A DNA stretch of 64,000 nucleotides from Streptomyces albireticuli (GCF_002192455.1 NZ_CP021744.1:6782501-6846500), one strand, 5' to 3'. Shown: positions 1-9,096, numbered from the stretch's first letter. Notes: generated by a model not told the origin, from the sequence alone. Made by a program: numbers and translations.

Positions 1-1
1 C

Positions 2-82
2 TACAGCCGCTTCCGCGCCCGCCGGTACGGCGTGCCCCTGTTCGGCACGCGGCCGCCCGCGCCAGCTGCCGCCCCACGATGA
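2..82 (+). CDS. C-terminal fragment of an unidentified protein
   Basis: An open frame enters from the left edge and stops with TGA at 80-82, only 18 bases before the Rieske gene. The 26 visible residues (YSRFRARRYGVPLFGTRPP, then Ala/Pro-rich) are too few to assign a family. The tight spacing and shared direction suggest co-transcription with the Rieske oxygenase gene. Confidence 0.5.
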   Translation, partial: YSRFRARRYGVPLFGTRPPAPAAAPR

Positions 83-100
83 GAGAGCGAGGCCCCCACC

Positions 101-1255
101 ATGACGGACCATCACCCCGGCACCCCGCTGCCCGCACTGCTGGCGGAGCTGCGACGGCTCGCCGCGCTGCCCCTCGAACGCGGCGAGACCCTGCCGCCCG
201 AGGCGTACACCTCACCCGAGTGGTACGGCCGCGAGGTCGAGCGGATCTTCCGGCGGGAGTGGCTGTGCGTGGCCCGGGCCGACGAGATCCCGGAGCCCGG
301 CGACTACCTCCGGCTGGACGTGCTCGGCGCGCCCCTGGTGATCACCCGGGACGAGGACGGCGAGCCGCACGCCCTCTCCCGGGTGTGCCGCCACCGGTTC
401 ATGGACCTCCTGCCGCCCGAGAACACCCCCGGGAAGGGCAGCCTGAAGCGGCTCGTCTGCCCGTACCACACCTGGACGTACCGGCTGAACGGGCAGTACG
501 CGGGACAGCTGGCCGGAGCGCCGCTGATGCACGGCGTCGAGTTCGCGCGCGCTTCCTGCCGGCTGCCGGCGTACCGCCTCGCCGTCTGGAACGGTTTCGT
601 CCTGCTCAGCCTCGATCCCGAGGCGCCCCCTCCAGGCGCCGGGCTCACCGGCCTGGACGCGGTCCTGGCCGGCTACGGCCTCGCGGACTGGGAGAGCGTC
701 GTCAGCCGCGTCTGGGAGGACGTACCGGCCAACTGGAAGGTGGCGGTGGAGAACGGCTCCGAGAACTACCACCACATGGGCACCCACGCGGCCACGCTGG
801 AGCCCGTCCTGCCGGGGAAGGACACGCGGGTCGACGAGTGCGACGGCCGCTGGTTCACGATGTTCACGCCCTTCGCCGCCGCGCCCGGGCAGGCCGCCCC
901 GGCGGAGGGCGAGGAGGAGCCGGGGATGCTGATCGCCGGTGTCTTCCCGCAGTTCGTCCTCGCGGTCCTGCGCGACAGCGCGGTCTGGATCAGCTGGCTG
1001 CCGACCGGGCCGACGAGCCATGACGCCCGGCTGACCGCGCTGGTGCCGCCCGGCGCCGCACGGGCGCCGGGCTTCGCCGACTCCCTGGAGGAGGTCGGCC
1101 GGCAGCTCACGCTGATCCAGGAGGAGGACCTGGTCGCGATCCGTGGCGTCCAGCGCGGGCTGAACTCGCGTCCGGCGCCGTCGAACGGGCGCTTCTCCCA
1201 CCTGGAACGTCCGTTGTGGCAGTTCCAGCGGTACCTGGCGGAGCGGATGCTGTGA
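101..1255 (+). CDS. Rieske non-haem iron oxygenase, alpha subunit type
   Basis: Encodes 384 aa with an N-terminal Rieske [2Fe-2S] domain (C96-x-H98 and C120-x2-H123) and a C-terminal catalytic domain. E221-x2-H224-x4-H229 matches the D/E-x2-H-x4-H mononuclear iron site of the family, and the acidic residue in QEEDLVAIRGVQRGL near the C terminus is the expected third ligand. Such enzymes use O2 and electrons from a reductase for hydroxylation, demethylation or desaturation. No ferredoxin or reductase gene is adjacent, so it must borrow one. It converges on the ketoreductase end of the PKS/FAS-like operon, so oxidative tailoring of that product is a reasonable inference; the substrate is unknown. 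Confidence 0.88.
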   Translation: MTDHHPGTPLPALLAELRRLAALPLERGETLPPEAYTSPEWYGREVERIFRREWLCVARADEIPEPGDYLRLDVLGAPLVITRDEDGEPHALSRVCRHRFMDLLPPENTPGKGSLKRLVCPYHTWTYRLNGQYAGQLAGAPLMHGVEFARASCRLPAYRLAVWNGFVLLSLDPEAPPPGAGLTGLDAVLAGYGLADWESVVSRVWEDVPANWKVAVENGSENYHHMGTHAATLEPVLPGKDTRVDECDGRWFTMFTPFAAAPGQAAPAEGEEEPGMLIAGVFPQFVLAVLRDSAVWISWLPTGPTSHDARLTALVPPGAARAPGFADSLEEVGRQLTLIQEEDLVAIRGVQRGLNSRPAPSNGRFSHLERPLWQFQRYLAERML

Positions 1256-1317
1256 CCGGGGCTCTGCCACGCGGCGGGAAGGGGGGAGGCCCCGCCCGCC
1301 CACGACCCCGCGCACCG

Positions 1318-2079
1318 CTACCCTCCCAGCCCGCCGTTCACCTCCACCACCTGCCCCGTCACGTACCCCGCCCGCGCCGACACCAGGAAGGCCACCACGT
1401 CCGCGACCTCCTCCGCCCGGCCCGCCCGCCCCAGCGGGATCTGCCCGAGGTGGCGCCGCGTCACCGCCTCCGGCAGCGCCGCCGTCATGTCGGTGCTGAT
1501 CAGGCCGGGGGCGACGACGTTCGCCCGCACCCCGTACCTGCCGCCCTCCTTCGCGAGGGAGCGGGTGAAGCCGATGATCCCGGCCTTCGACGCGGCGTAG
1601 TTGGCCTGCGCCGCGTTGCCGTGGAGCCCCGCGACGGACGACAGGGTGACGATCGCCCCCGCGCGCCGCCGCATCATCGGGAAAACGGCCGCGCGGCAGA
1701 CGTGGTACGTGCCGTGGAGGTTGGTGTCGATCACCTCGTGCCACTCCTGATCGGTCATCAGGGGCAGCGGCCGGTCCCGGGTGATGCCCGCCGAGGTGAC
1801 GACGGCCGACAGCGGCCCCAGCTCCCGCGCCGCCTCGGCGACGAAGCCGCGGGCCTGGCCGGCGTCCGCGACGTCGGCCCGCCGGGCGAGGACCCGGGCC
1901 CCGGCGGCCTCGGCCGCCTTGGCGGTGGCGTCGGCCGCGTCGGAGTGCGCGCGGTAGCAGAAGGCGACGTCGAACCCGTCCTCGGCCAGCCGCAGGACGA
2001 CGGCGCCGCCGATGCCCCGGGAGCCGCCCGTCACCAGGGCGACCGGCCGTCCGGGCGCCTCGCCGGCCCGCGCGCTCAT
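1318..2079 (-). CDS. 3-oxoacyl-ACP reductase (FabG-like SDR)
   Basis: Encodes 253 aa. The nucleotide-binding glycine motif TGGSRGIG is at 17-24, with the catalytic Ser (S147/S148 in TLSSVAG), Y161 and K165 of the YAASK motif. The C-terminal VTGQVVEVNGG is typical of FabG. It would reduce beta-ketoacyl-ACP to the 3-hydroxy form with NADPH. The ATG at 2079 overlaps the stop of the preceding ACP gene by four bases (ATGA), which fixes the start and indicates translational coupling. It is the last gene of a five-gene leftward operon. No dehydratase or enoyl reductase is seen nearby, so those steps would come from primary FAS or be absent. Confidence 0.9.
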   Translation of the reverse strand: MSARAGEAPGRPVALVTGGSRGIGGAVVLRLAEDGFDVAFCYRAHSDAADATAKAAEAAGARVLARRADVADAGQARGFVAEAARELGPLSAVVTSAGITRDRPLPLMTDQEWHEVIDTNLHGTYHVCRAAVFPMMRRRAGAIVTLSSVAGLHGNAAQANYAASKAGIIGFTRSLAKEGGRYGVRANVVAPGLISTDMTAALPEAVTRRHLGQIPLGRAGRAEEVADVVAFLVSARAGYVTGQVVEVNGGLGG

Positions 2080-2348
2080 GCGGCGGACCGCCCGGCGACC
2101 CGGTCCCGTACCAGCTCGCTCACCCTGCGGAACGAACCGAGTCCGGCGAGCTCCGCGTCGTCGATCCGGATGCCGAAGCGCTCCTCCACGCGGACCGCTA
2201 TCTCCAGCGAGATCAGCGAGTCGACGTCGAGGTCCTCCTTGAAACGGGCGTCGTCGGTGACCTCCTCGACGGGCAGTTCCAGCGCGCCGGCCACGACGGT
2301 CCGGAGCTCCTCGACGTCGAGGACGGGGGACTGGGGCTGTACGGACAT
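2076..2348 (-). CDS. Acyl carrier protein
   Basis: A 90-aa free-standing carrier protein with the phosphopantetheine attachment motif DVDSL (Ser44) followed by the helix-2 sequence ISLEIAVRVEERFG. GAGGAG five bases before the ATG supports the start. It sits between the degenerate ketosynthase and the ketoreductase and is presumably the carrier on which the chain is extended. An 81-base gap separates it from the upstream ketosynthase-like gene, the only break in an otherwise overlapping operon, so it may have its own translation initiation to give higher ACP levels (inference). Confidence 0.93.
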   Translation of the reverse strand: MSVQPQSPVLDVEELRTVVAGALELPVEEVTDDARFKEDLDVDSLISLEIAVRVEERFGIRIDDAELAGLGSFRRVSELVRDRVAGRSAA

Positions 2349-2429
2349 GGGGACTCCTCATACATCGTCAGGTGTTCGGTCGGTGCTGTCGGAAGAGGTC
2401 TACGCGCACGGTCTCCGGGCCGGGAGGCC

Positions 2430-3464
2430 TCAGCCGTGGCTCCGCGGCCGGTCCCGCGCGTCCGTCAGGAGGAGCGCCGCGACCGCGTCGTCCCCCGTAC
2501 GCCCGGCGGTGGCGAGCACCGCGCCGTCACGGCCGCCGTCGAAGTGGGCGACCGCGGCGGCGCACTGGAGGACGCCCAGGGCGCCGGCGCAGAGCCCCAG
2601 GCGGGCCTGGAGGTCGAAGGGCTTCGCCCCGGAGGCGGGACCCTCGGCGGAGGGCGGCGCGCCGGCGCCGTCCGCCTCCCCCTCCGTGAGCCACAGCCCC
2701 GGCGACCCGGCGGCGCACCCGGACGTCACGGCCGCCACCGCCGTCGCCCTGTCCGCCGCGCGGGCGTAGCCGCCGATCGTGGCCCGCGGGCGCGCGCCGC
2801 GTGCCTCCGCGCCCGTACGCGACTCCAGTACGAGGGCGACGGCACCGTCGAGGACGGGGGCGCCCAGCAGCTTGGTGACGGCGTCGCCCGCGGGCTCCAC
2901 GCCGATGACCACGGCGGTCTCCGCGCGCCCGGCGGCGATCGCGCCACGCGCCCAGTACACCGCGTCGAGCCCGCTCGTAGGGCCGTTGCACAGGGTGATG
3001 TTCGGCCCGCGCAGCCCGTGCCGCATGGCGACCGCGCCGGCCGTCACGTTGCTCGACGTCTGTGGCAGCCCGAGCGGGCTCAGCCCGGTGACGGTGTCCC
3101 GCGCGATGATGTCGGTGAACGCGCAGACGCTGTCCAGGATGCCGAAGTTGGAGGACACCAGGACGGCGGTCGCGTCCCCGTCGCCGCGGAAGCCGTCCTC
3201 GCCGTACAGGCCGGCGTCGCGCAGCGCGGGCTCGGTGGCGCGCAGGGCGAGCCGCGAGCCGCGGTCCTTGTGGCGCATCTCGCGGCCGGTCAGCCCGGTG
3301 CGCGGGTCGAAGCCGCCCTCGCGCGCGGCGCCGAGCAGTTCGTCCGGCAGCGTCAGCCCCGGGACGGCGAGCCCCACACCGGTGACGACGACCTCGCGGG
3401 CCGCACGCGGCCGCTCGTCCGTCCGTCCCGTGACCGTCCCGCCGCCGTGTCCGTCGCGCCTCAT
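2430..3464 (-). CDS. Degenerate ketosynthase, chain-length-factor-like (KS-beta)
   Basis: Encodes 344 aa with thiolase-fold ketosynthase similarity but without the catalytic residues. At the nucleophile position the sequence reads LCNGPTSGLDAV, giving Pro162 where active KS has Cys and actinorhodin-type chain length factors have Gln; the following GLDA matches the CLF pattern. No HGTGT motif is visible and the protein is about 60-80 residues shorter than a normal KS-beta, the shortfall being in the C-terminal half. ATG at 3464 overlaps the stop of the intact KS by four bases, so the two are made together. A heterodimeric partner role is inferred. Confidence 0.8.
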   Translation of the reverse strand: MRRDGHGGGTVTGRTDERPRAAREVVVTGVGLAVPGLTLPDELLGAAREGGFDPRTGLTGREMRHKDRGSRLALRATEPALRDAGLYGEDGFRGDGDATAVLVSSNFGILDSVCAFTDIIARDTVTGLSPLGLPQTSSNVTAGAVAMRHGLRGPNITLCNGPTSGLDAVYWARGAIAAGRAETAVVIGVEPAGDAVTKLLGAPVLDGAVALVLESRTGAEARGARPRATIGGYARAADRATAVAAVTSGCAAGSPGLWLTEGEADGAGAPPSAEGPASGAKPFDLQARLGLCAGALGVLQCAAAVAHFDGGRDGAVLATAGRTGDDAVAALLLTDARDRPRSHG

Positions 3465-4594
3465 CGTGTCGCCTCCAGGATCGCCGCCGCGTTGATCCCG
3501 CCGAAGCCGAACGCGTCGACCTGGGCGATGCCGATCCCGGCGGACGCCGCTTCGTGCCGGACGAGCCGGAGCCCGGCGGCCTCCGGCACGGGGTCGGTGA
3601 GCCCGAGCACCGGTGGCACCGTGCCGTGCCGGGTGGCGAGCACCGCCATGACCAGGCTCAGCAGCCCCGAACCGCCCAGCGTGTGGCCCGTCATCGACTT
3701 GATGGCGGTCATCAGGGGGCCGGTGCACGGCTCGAAGATCTCCGCGAGCACCCCGGCCTCGGTCGTGTCGTTCTTCGGGGTGCCGCTGCCGTGCAGCATG
3801 ACCAGGTCGATGTCCTCCGGCCTCACCCCGGCGCGCCGGTAGGCGTCCCGCAGCACGCGGGTGATGCCCGCCGGGTCGGGGGCCGTCGGGTGGTGGGCGT
3901 CGCAGTTCACGCCGACGGCCCGCAGCCGGGCGTGCGCCCGCTGCCCGGGGCCGGCGGCCCGCCGGACGACCACGGCCACGGCGCCCTCGCCCATCAGCAT
4001 GCCCTTGTGCGACCGGTCGAAGGGGCGCAGCGCCTCGGGGACGTCGTTCTGCACCCGGTCCAGGGTGCCGAAGGCGCTCTCGCCGATGGCGTCCGTGCCC
4101 GCGACCACGACGGTGTCGGCCTCGCCCGCCTCGATCAGGTCCGTGGCCATGGCCAGCGCGTACAGGGAGGCCGCGCAGGCGTTGGCGAAGGTGTAGGTGC
4201 GGGTGGCGCCGAAGGTCTCCCGCAGCGCCGTGCCGAAGTGCAGGCCGGCGGTGTCCGGCGGGGTGCCCCGCCGCCACCACAGCTCGGCGCTGCGCTGCTC
4301 CTGGAGCGTGGTGCCGACGAGGACGGGCACGTCCGCGAGGTCGCCGGAGCGGCCCGCGTCGGACAGGGCCTGGCCGACGGCCTCCTTCAGCCACCTGGTC
4401 GCGCGGCCGGGCTCGTCGGTCCCGGGCCGGGCCCGGTCGTCGATCTCGTACGCCCGCTTCGCCCGGTACTTCGCGGTGTCGAAGGCGCGGAGGCCGGCCA
4501 GTCCGCTCCGGCCCGCGCAGAGCGAGCCGAAGATCTCCCCGGGCGTGGCGCCGATGCTCGCGACCGCCCCCATGCCGACGATGTCCCAGCTCAT
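3461..4594 (-). CDS. Beta-ketoacyl-ACP synthase (KS-alpha-like)
   Basis: Encodes 377 aa with a complete Claisen-condensation triad: C140 in ANACAAS, H268 in LHGSGTPKN and H304 in SMTGHTLGGSG. It is shorter than FabF (about 410 aa). The start ATG at 4594 overlaps the stop of the ligase-ACP fusion gene (ATGA), and its own stop overlaps the next gene. It would condense an ACP-bound extender with a starter supplied by the upstream ligase-ACP fusion. Pairing with a Cys-less KS immediately downstream mirrors the KS/CLF organisation of type II PKS, although the sequence is not of the aromatic PKS kind that I recognise at once. Confidence 0.88.
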   Translation of the reverse strand: MSWDIVGMGAVASIGATPGEIFGSLCAGRSGLAGLRAFDTAKYRAKRAYEIDDRARPGTDEPGRATRWLKEAVGQALSDAGRSGDLADVPVLVGTTLQEQRSAELWWRRGTPPDTAGLHFGTALRETFGATRTYTFANACAASLYALAMATDLIEAGEADTVVVAGTDAIGESAFGTLDRVQNDVPEALRPFDRSHKGMLMGEGAVAVVVRRAAGPGQRAHARLRAVGVNCDAHHPTAPDPAGITRVLRDAYRRAGVRPEDIDLVMLHGSGTPKNDTTEAGVLAEIFEPCTGPLMTAIKSMTGHTLGGSGLLSLVMAVLATRHGTVPPVLGLTDPVPEAAGLRLVRHEAASAGIGIAQVDAFGFGGINAAAILEATR

Positions 4595-6426
4595 GACCGT
4601 CCCACCCGCTCCCGGAGCCGGTAGGCGGCCAGCTTGCCGGTGGCCGTCGCGGGCAGCACGTCGACGAACTCGAAGCGGCCGGGGCGCTTGTAGGGCGCGA
4701 GCCGGGAGCGGACCGAGGCGCGGATGGCCCGCCGCACGGCCTCCTGGTCGGCGCCCGGCGCGGTCACGGTGAAGGCCACGGAGTGCTGGAGCCCGTGCCG
4801 GTCGGGGGTGCCGACCACCACGCAGTCCGTGACGCCGTCGACCGCGCGGACCACGTCCTCGATCTCGGCGGGCACCACCTTGTAGCCGCCGAGGTTGAGG
4901 ATGTCGTCGGCGCGGCAGAGGTAGACGATGCCGCCGCCGGGGTTCCGCCGGACGACGTCGCCGGTGTACGCGCCGCCGTCGGCGAACGTGGTGCCGTCGG
5001 CCTCGGCGCGGTCGAGGTAGCCGAGGGAGACCGTGGGCCCGCTGATGTGCAGCCGGCCGTCCGTGCCGTCGGGGACCGGTACGCCCCGGTCGTCGCGGAC
5101 GGTCACGGTCACCCCGGGGACGGGCAGGCCCGCGAGGCCGTGCATGGGCGGCGCGGCCGGGGTGGCGATGGCGACGTGCATGACCTCGGTGGCGCCGAGG
5201 CAGTTCATCACCCGCGCGCCGAAGGCCTCCTGTATCCGCAGGCTGAGCTCGGCCGGGCAGTTCTCGCCGGCGGTCAGGCACAGCCGCAGCGCTCCGGACA
5301 CCTCGGCGTCGGAGGGCGTGAGCGTGTCGAGGAGCCCCGCGTACAGGCGGGGCACCGAGCACAGGACGGTCGGGCGGTGCCGGCGCAGGGCGGCGGCGAC
5401 CGCGCGCGGGTCGAGGGCACCGCGCAGGAGGACGGCGCCCGCCCCGGCGTCCAGGGTGCACAGCAGGGAGCTGCCGAAGCCGTAGCCGAAGGACATCCGG
5501 GCGGTGGACAGCACCACGTCGTCCGGGCGCAGACCCATCACCTCGCCGAACCCGTCGAGCATGGCGGTGATCCCGGCGGCGGAGTGGCGCACGCCCTTGG
5601 GCCGGCCGGTGCTGCCCGAGGTGTACTGGACCAGTGCCTCCCGGCCGGCGGGCCGCGCGGCGGCGGTGGCCGTGCCGCCGGGCCGGTAGGCGTCGGTCGC
5701 CCGCCCGGTGCGCAGCCCCTCCCGCACGCCCTCGCCCGTGAACCGGGGCAGGCCGGCGAAGGCCTCCTCCAGGGAGCGTTCCCGGGCCGCGCCGACGTCC
5801 AGGTGCACCAGGACCGCCGCGCAGTTCCCGGTGATGAACTCCAGGTCGGCGTCGGCGTGCAGCGGGCTCACCGGCACCGGCACACAGCCGTGCCACCACA
5901 GGCCCAGCACGGCCACGGCGGTGGCCACCGAGTCCTCGGCGACGATCAGACCGCGGCCGCCGGGCGGCACGCCGCGCGCCCGCAGCGCCTCGGCGTAGCC
6001 CCGCGCCGCCTCGTGGAGCCGCGCGTACGACACCTCGCCGGCGTCGGGGTCCACATAGGCGGTCCGGTCGCCGTGGCCCGCCGTAAGTGTGGCCCCCAAC
6101 AGGCGGTCCACCAGCGAAAGATGTTCCGTCGGGGCGGCCGGCGGGTCCGCGGCGCCCCGGCGGGTCGCGGAGCCCGCCGGGGCGCCGGCGGCCTTCGCCG
6201 CCAGCAGGTCGGCCGCGTCCCGCACGCTGTCGACGGCCGCCGTCTCCTCGTCGGTGAGCGCGACGCCGAAGCTCTGCTCGATACGCGCGGCGATCTCGAC
6301 CTTCTCCAGGGAATCCACCTTGAGCTCCTGGTGGAACGAGGCGTCGGCCGGTACGTCCCGCACATCCAACTCAAGGACGAACGCCACTATTTCGCGAAGC
6401 CGGTCACCGGCGTCGGATTTCCGCAC
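4591..6426 (-). CDS. ACP-adenylate-forming ligase fusion (starter loading)
   Basis: Encodes 611 aa. Residues 1-80 are an acyl carrier domain (Ser39 in KVDSLEKVE); residues about 100-600 are an ANL-superfamily ligase with the P-loop YTSGSTGRPKG (269-279), NCLGATEVMH, YTGDVVRRNPGG and the C-terminal ATGKLAAYRL containing the catalytic Lys. It should activate a carboxylic acid as acyl-AMP and load a carrier, probably its own N-terminal one. The start is GTG at 6426, preceded by AAGGAG with seven-base spacing. First gene of the five-gene operon. ACP at the N terminus of the ligase, rather than a separate protein, is an unusual arrangement. Substrate specificity cannot be read by eye. Confidence 0.88.
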   Translation of the reverse strand: MRKSDAGDRLREIVAFVLELDVRDVPADASFHQELKVDSLEKVEIAARIEQSFGVALTDEETAAVDSVRDAADLLAAKAAGAPAGSATRRGAADPPAAPTEHLSLVDRLLGATLTAGHGDRTAYVDPDAGEVSYARLHEAARGYAEALRARGVPPGGRGLIVAEDSVATAVAVLGLWWHGCVPVPVSPLHADADLEFITGNCAAVLVHLDVGAARERSLEEAFAGLPRFTGEGVREGLRTGRATDAYRPGGTATAAARPAGREALVQYTSGSTGRPKGVRHSAAGITAMLDGFGEVMGLRPDDVVLSTARMSFGYGFGSSLLCTLDAGAGAVLLRGALDPRAVAAALRRHRPTVLCSVPRLYAGLLDTLTPSDAEVSGALRLCLTAGENCPAELSLRIQEAFGARVMNCLGATEVMHVAIATPAAPPMHGLAGLPVPGVTVTVRDDRGVPVPDGTDGRLHISGPTVSLGYLDRAEADGTTFADGGAYTGDVVRRNPGGGIVYLCRADDILNLGGYKVVPAEIEDVVRAVDGVTDCVVVGTPDRHGLQHSVAFTVTAPGADQEAVRRAIRASVRSRLAPYKRPGRFEFVDVLPATATGKLAAYRLRERVGRS

Positions 6427-6898
6427 GGGTGTACTCCTTATCGGGTGGTACGGCTACCGGTCACAGCATTCCGGAGCTCTCCGGAGGACTTTCCCGACAC
6501 TAGCCAGACGGAATTCCGGTACCGAAGGGACGGCGGGGCAGTACGTCAGGTCCTCGGGCTCCCGCGGCCAGGAGCCGGGGCGGATCCCTCGCCCAGGGGC
6601 ATCGCACCAGGTGGGAGGGGGCGAAAACGCCGTCGGACGAGCGGACTTGACGGGCTATGGGGCCGCCGATGGCCCCACGGGGCCCGGCGCGGATAACTTC
6701 ACTTGTCGGCGGGCACCACCGGCGGACTGTCGGGTTCCGGAGCGGTCGGGAAAGCGACGGCGAAGCCTTCGTCACCCGAGATTCCGGAGCCCCGCGAAAG
6801 ACGTGCCGAGGAGTTCCCGTAGCCGCGCGCTCCGCGATTCCGCGGTTCCGTGCGGGACTTCCCGTTCCGTACCGGACTTCCCGACAGAAGCCAGGTGA
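6427..6898. promoter_or_regulatory. Divergent intergenic region between two biosynthetic operons
   Basis: This 472-base stretch holds the promoters of the leftward ligase-ACP operon and the rightward ligase operon. A perfect short inverted repeat (TCCGGAG, two-base centre, CTCCGGA) lies at 6470-6485, just before the leftward gene, and the hexamer TTCCGG recurs several times across the region. No convincing gene, -10/-35 pair or known regulator site was recognised. The inverted repeat is a candidate operator only. Confidence 0.4.
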
Positions 6899-8641
6899 AT
6901 GATGCCCCTCACTTCCCGCACCCTGCTGACCCCGGAGGCCCGCCTGAGCCTCGTGGACCACCCGGGCCTCGGCGGCGGCAACGCGTGGCGGGTGGCCGCC
7001 GCGCTCAACCCGGCCGCCGACCTGCCGCTGATCGCCGCCGACATCCCGCTGCTCAACACCGAGGGCTGGCAGCAGTCGGAGTTCAGCCTCCACCAGCTCG
7101 ACGCGCTGGCCGACGCCTGGGCGGCCTGGTACCACGACCAGGGGGTCCGCCCCCGTGACCGCGTCGCCGTCTATCTGGAGGACTCCTTCGAGGACCACCT
7201 CCAGCTCGCGGCGCTCGCCCGGATCGGCGCCATCGCGGTGCTCATCAACGGCCGGATGAAGCCCGAACTCGCCCTCGGCCTCATCCGCCGCACCGCCCCC
7301 GTCGGCATCTACACCGACGCCCCCCGGCTGGCTCTCTTCGCGGGCCGTGAGCGCGAACTCCCCGTCGTCCGCTGGACCCGCACCCGCCAGGACGTCGGCA
7401 TCCTCGGCAACCGCACCCTCCCCGCCGGCGCCGAGTACCGGCACGGCGCCGAGGACCCGGTCGTCATCTGCCACTCCTCCGGCACCACCGGCAACCCCAA
7501 GCCCGTGGTCTGGACCCACCGGCAGAGCGTCGCCGGCGCCCTCTACCGGCTGGCCCACCAGCCCGAGCCCGCCGACTCCCTCGCCCTGGCGGCCTTCCCC
7601 CAGTCCCACTCCAGCGCCATCGCCTTCACCTTCTACTCCCTCCTCGCCGGCCTGCCCACCGTCGGCTGGTCCGACCCCACCGGACCCGGCCTCGCCCGCG
7701 GCTGCGCCACCCACCGGCCCACCGTCGTCCTCGCCTTCAACGAGGCCCTCACCGACCTGGCGACCCGCAACCCCGACCCGGCCGCCTTCAGCTCCGTCGA
7801 GGTGTGGCTGAACCTCGGCGACTGCGGCCACGACGCCCACATGCGCAAGCTCATGCGGCTCGGCCGCACCCGCACCGGCGGCACCACCGTGCCCGGCTCG
7901 GTCATCGACGACGGCCTCGGCTCCTCCGAGCTCGGCTGGGCGGCGCTGCGCCGCGTGATCACCCCGGACAGCCCGCCCCGCGCCCGCCACCTCGGCCGGC
8001 GCGTACCGATCTCCGAGGTCGCCGTGCTGCGCGAGGACGGCAGCCACGCGGACCCGGGCGAGGTCGGCCTGCTCGGCGTGCGCGGCGACTCCATCGCCCG
8101 CGGCTACTGGAACGACTCCGACACCACCTACCGCTCGACCCTCGCCGGCTACTGGCTCTCCGGCGACCTCGTCCACCGCACCGAGGAAGGCGACTTCTTC
8201 CACGTCGACCGCGCCGTCGACCGGATCCGCACCGAGGCCGGGGACGGCTACTCCGCGCTGATGGAGGAGGAGCTCCTGCTCGGCCTGGAGGAGGTCGCCG
8301 ACTGCGCCGTCGTCGCGGGCCACGAGGGCGACCGGACCGTGCCCGTCGCCCTCGTCCGCCTCTACGACGGCGCGGACGGCGGGACCGGTGGCGCGCCGCC
8401 GGCCCGGGACGCCGTGGACCTGCTGCACCGGGCCAACGCCGTCCTCGACCGGATAGGCCAGCCCCGCCTCGCCCTGCTGGAGATCGCCGCCTCACCGGCC
8501 GACCTCCCGCTCGGGCCGACCGGCAAGGTCCTCAAGCGGCAGCTGCGCGAGAAGTACGTCTCCCTCCAGACCTACCGCCCCGCCGACCCCAAGGCCGTCG
8601 CCACAGCCGCCGAGGCGCCCGCACCGGCGGTGCCCCGGTGA
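6899..8641 (+). CDS. Stand-alone adenylate-forming enzyme (ANL superfamily)
   Basis: Encodes 580 aa. The AMP-binding P-loop is CHSSGTTGNPKPV (191-203); later landmarks are the GSSELGWAAL segment, YWLSGDLVHRTEEGDFFHVDR and the C-terminal LGPTGKVLKRQLREKY with the catalytic Lys. Residues 1-60 are an unusual N-terminal extension compared with typical acyl-CoA synthetases. Two adjacent ATGs (6899 and 6902) are possible starts. Its stop overlaps the thioesterase start (GTGA), so the two are coupled. It probably activates an acid to acyl-AMP for transfer to CoA, a carrier or an amine; in this cluster it may act on a second building block, but the substrate is unknown. Confidence 0.85.
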   Translation: MMPLTSRTLLTPEARLSLVDHPGLGGGNAWRVAAALNPAADLPLIAADIPLLNTEGWQQSEFSLHQLDALADAWAAWYHDQGVRPRDRVAVYLEDSFEDHLQLAALARIGAIAVLINGRMKPELALGLIRRTAPVGIYTDAPRLALFAGRERELPVVRWTRTRQDVGILGNRTLPAGAEYRHGAEDPVVICHSSGTTGNPKPVVWTHRQSVAGALYRLAHQPEPADSLALAAFPQSHSSAIAFTFYSLLAGLPTVGWSDPTGPGLARGCATHRPTVVLAFNEALTDLATRNPDPAAFSSVEVWLNLGDCGHDAHMRKLMRLGRTRTGGTTVPGSVIDDGLGSSELGWAALRRVITPDSPPRARHLGRRVPISEVAVLREDGSHADPGEVGLLGVRGDSIARGYWNDSDTTYRSTLAGYWLSGDLVHRTEEGDFFHVDRAVDRIRTEAGDGYSALMEEELLLGLEEVADCAVVAGHEGDRTVPVALVRLYDGADGGTGGAPPARDAVDLLHRANAVLDRIGQPRLALLEIAASPADLPLGPTGKVLKRQLREKYVSLQTYRPADPKAVATAAEAPAPAVPR

Positions 8642-9096
8642 CCGCCGCGCCCGCCGGCACCACCGGCCTCCGCCCCGCCCCGGCCGAGGACCCCGTCGCC
8701 TGGATCAACGCCGCGGGCGCCGACACCCTCGCCGGCCGGATGGGCATCACCTTCCTCGAAGCCTCGCCGCAGCGGCTGGTGGCCACCATGCCCGTCGCCG
8801 GGAACACCCAGCTCTACCGCATGCTGCACGGCGGCGCCTCGGTCGTCCTCGCCGAGTCGCTCGGCTCCATCGGCGCGGTGCTGCACGCCGGCGACGGGCA
8901 CATCGCCGTCGGCATCGACATCAACGCCACCCACCACCGGGCCGTACGCGGCGGCACCGTCACCGGCGTCGCGACCGCGCTCCACCTCGGCGACACGGCG
9001 GCCAGTTACGAGGTCGTCATCTCCGACGACGGCGGACGCCGCCTGTGCACCTCCCGCATCACCTGCGCCATCCACGGGAGGAGACGACGCCCGTGA
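8638..9096 (+). CDS. PaaI-type hotdog-fold thioesterase
   Basis: A 152-aa protein of the 4HBT/PaaI family. The signature LHGGASVVLAESLGSIGA carries HGG at 64-66 and the acidic residue E73, the usual active-site pair in this family. The GTG start at 8638 overlaps the ligase stop, showing coupled translation. It would hydrolyse an acyl-CoA or acyl-ACP thioester, either to release the cluster product or to remove mis-primed chains. Context favours one of these two roles. Confidence 0.87.
   Translation: MTAAPAGTTGLRPAPAEDPVAWINAAGADTLAGRMGITFLEASPQRLVATMPVAGNTQLYRMLHGGASVVLAESLGSIGAVLHAGDGHIAVGIDINATHHRAVRGGTVTGVATALHLGDTAASYEVVISDDGGRRLCTSRITCAIHGRRRRP

Noticed and set aside
2436..6696. Long plus-strand frames over the leftward PKS/FAS-like operon (such as 2436-3842 and 4783-6696)
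   Set aside because: Antisense shadows of genes with clear catalytic motifs; the translations are Gly/Arg/Val-rich without domains.
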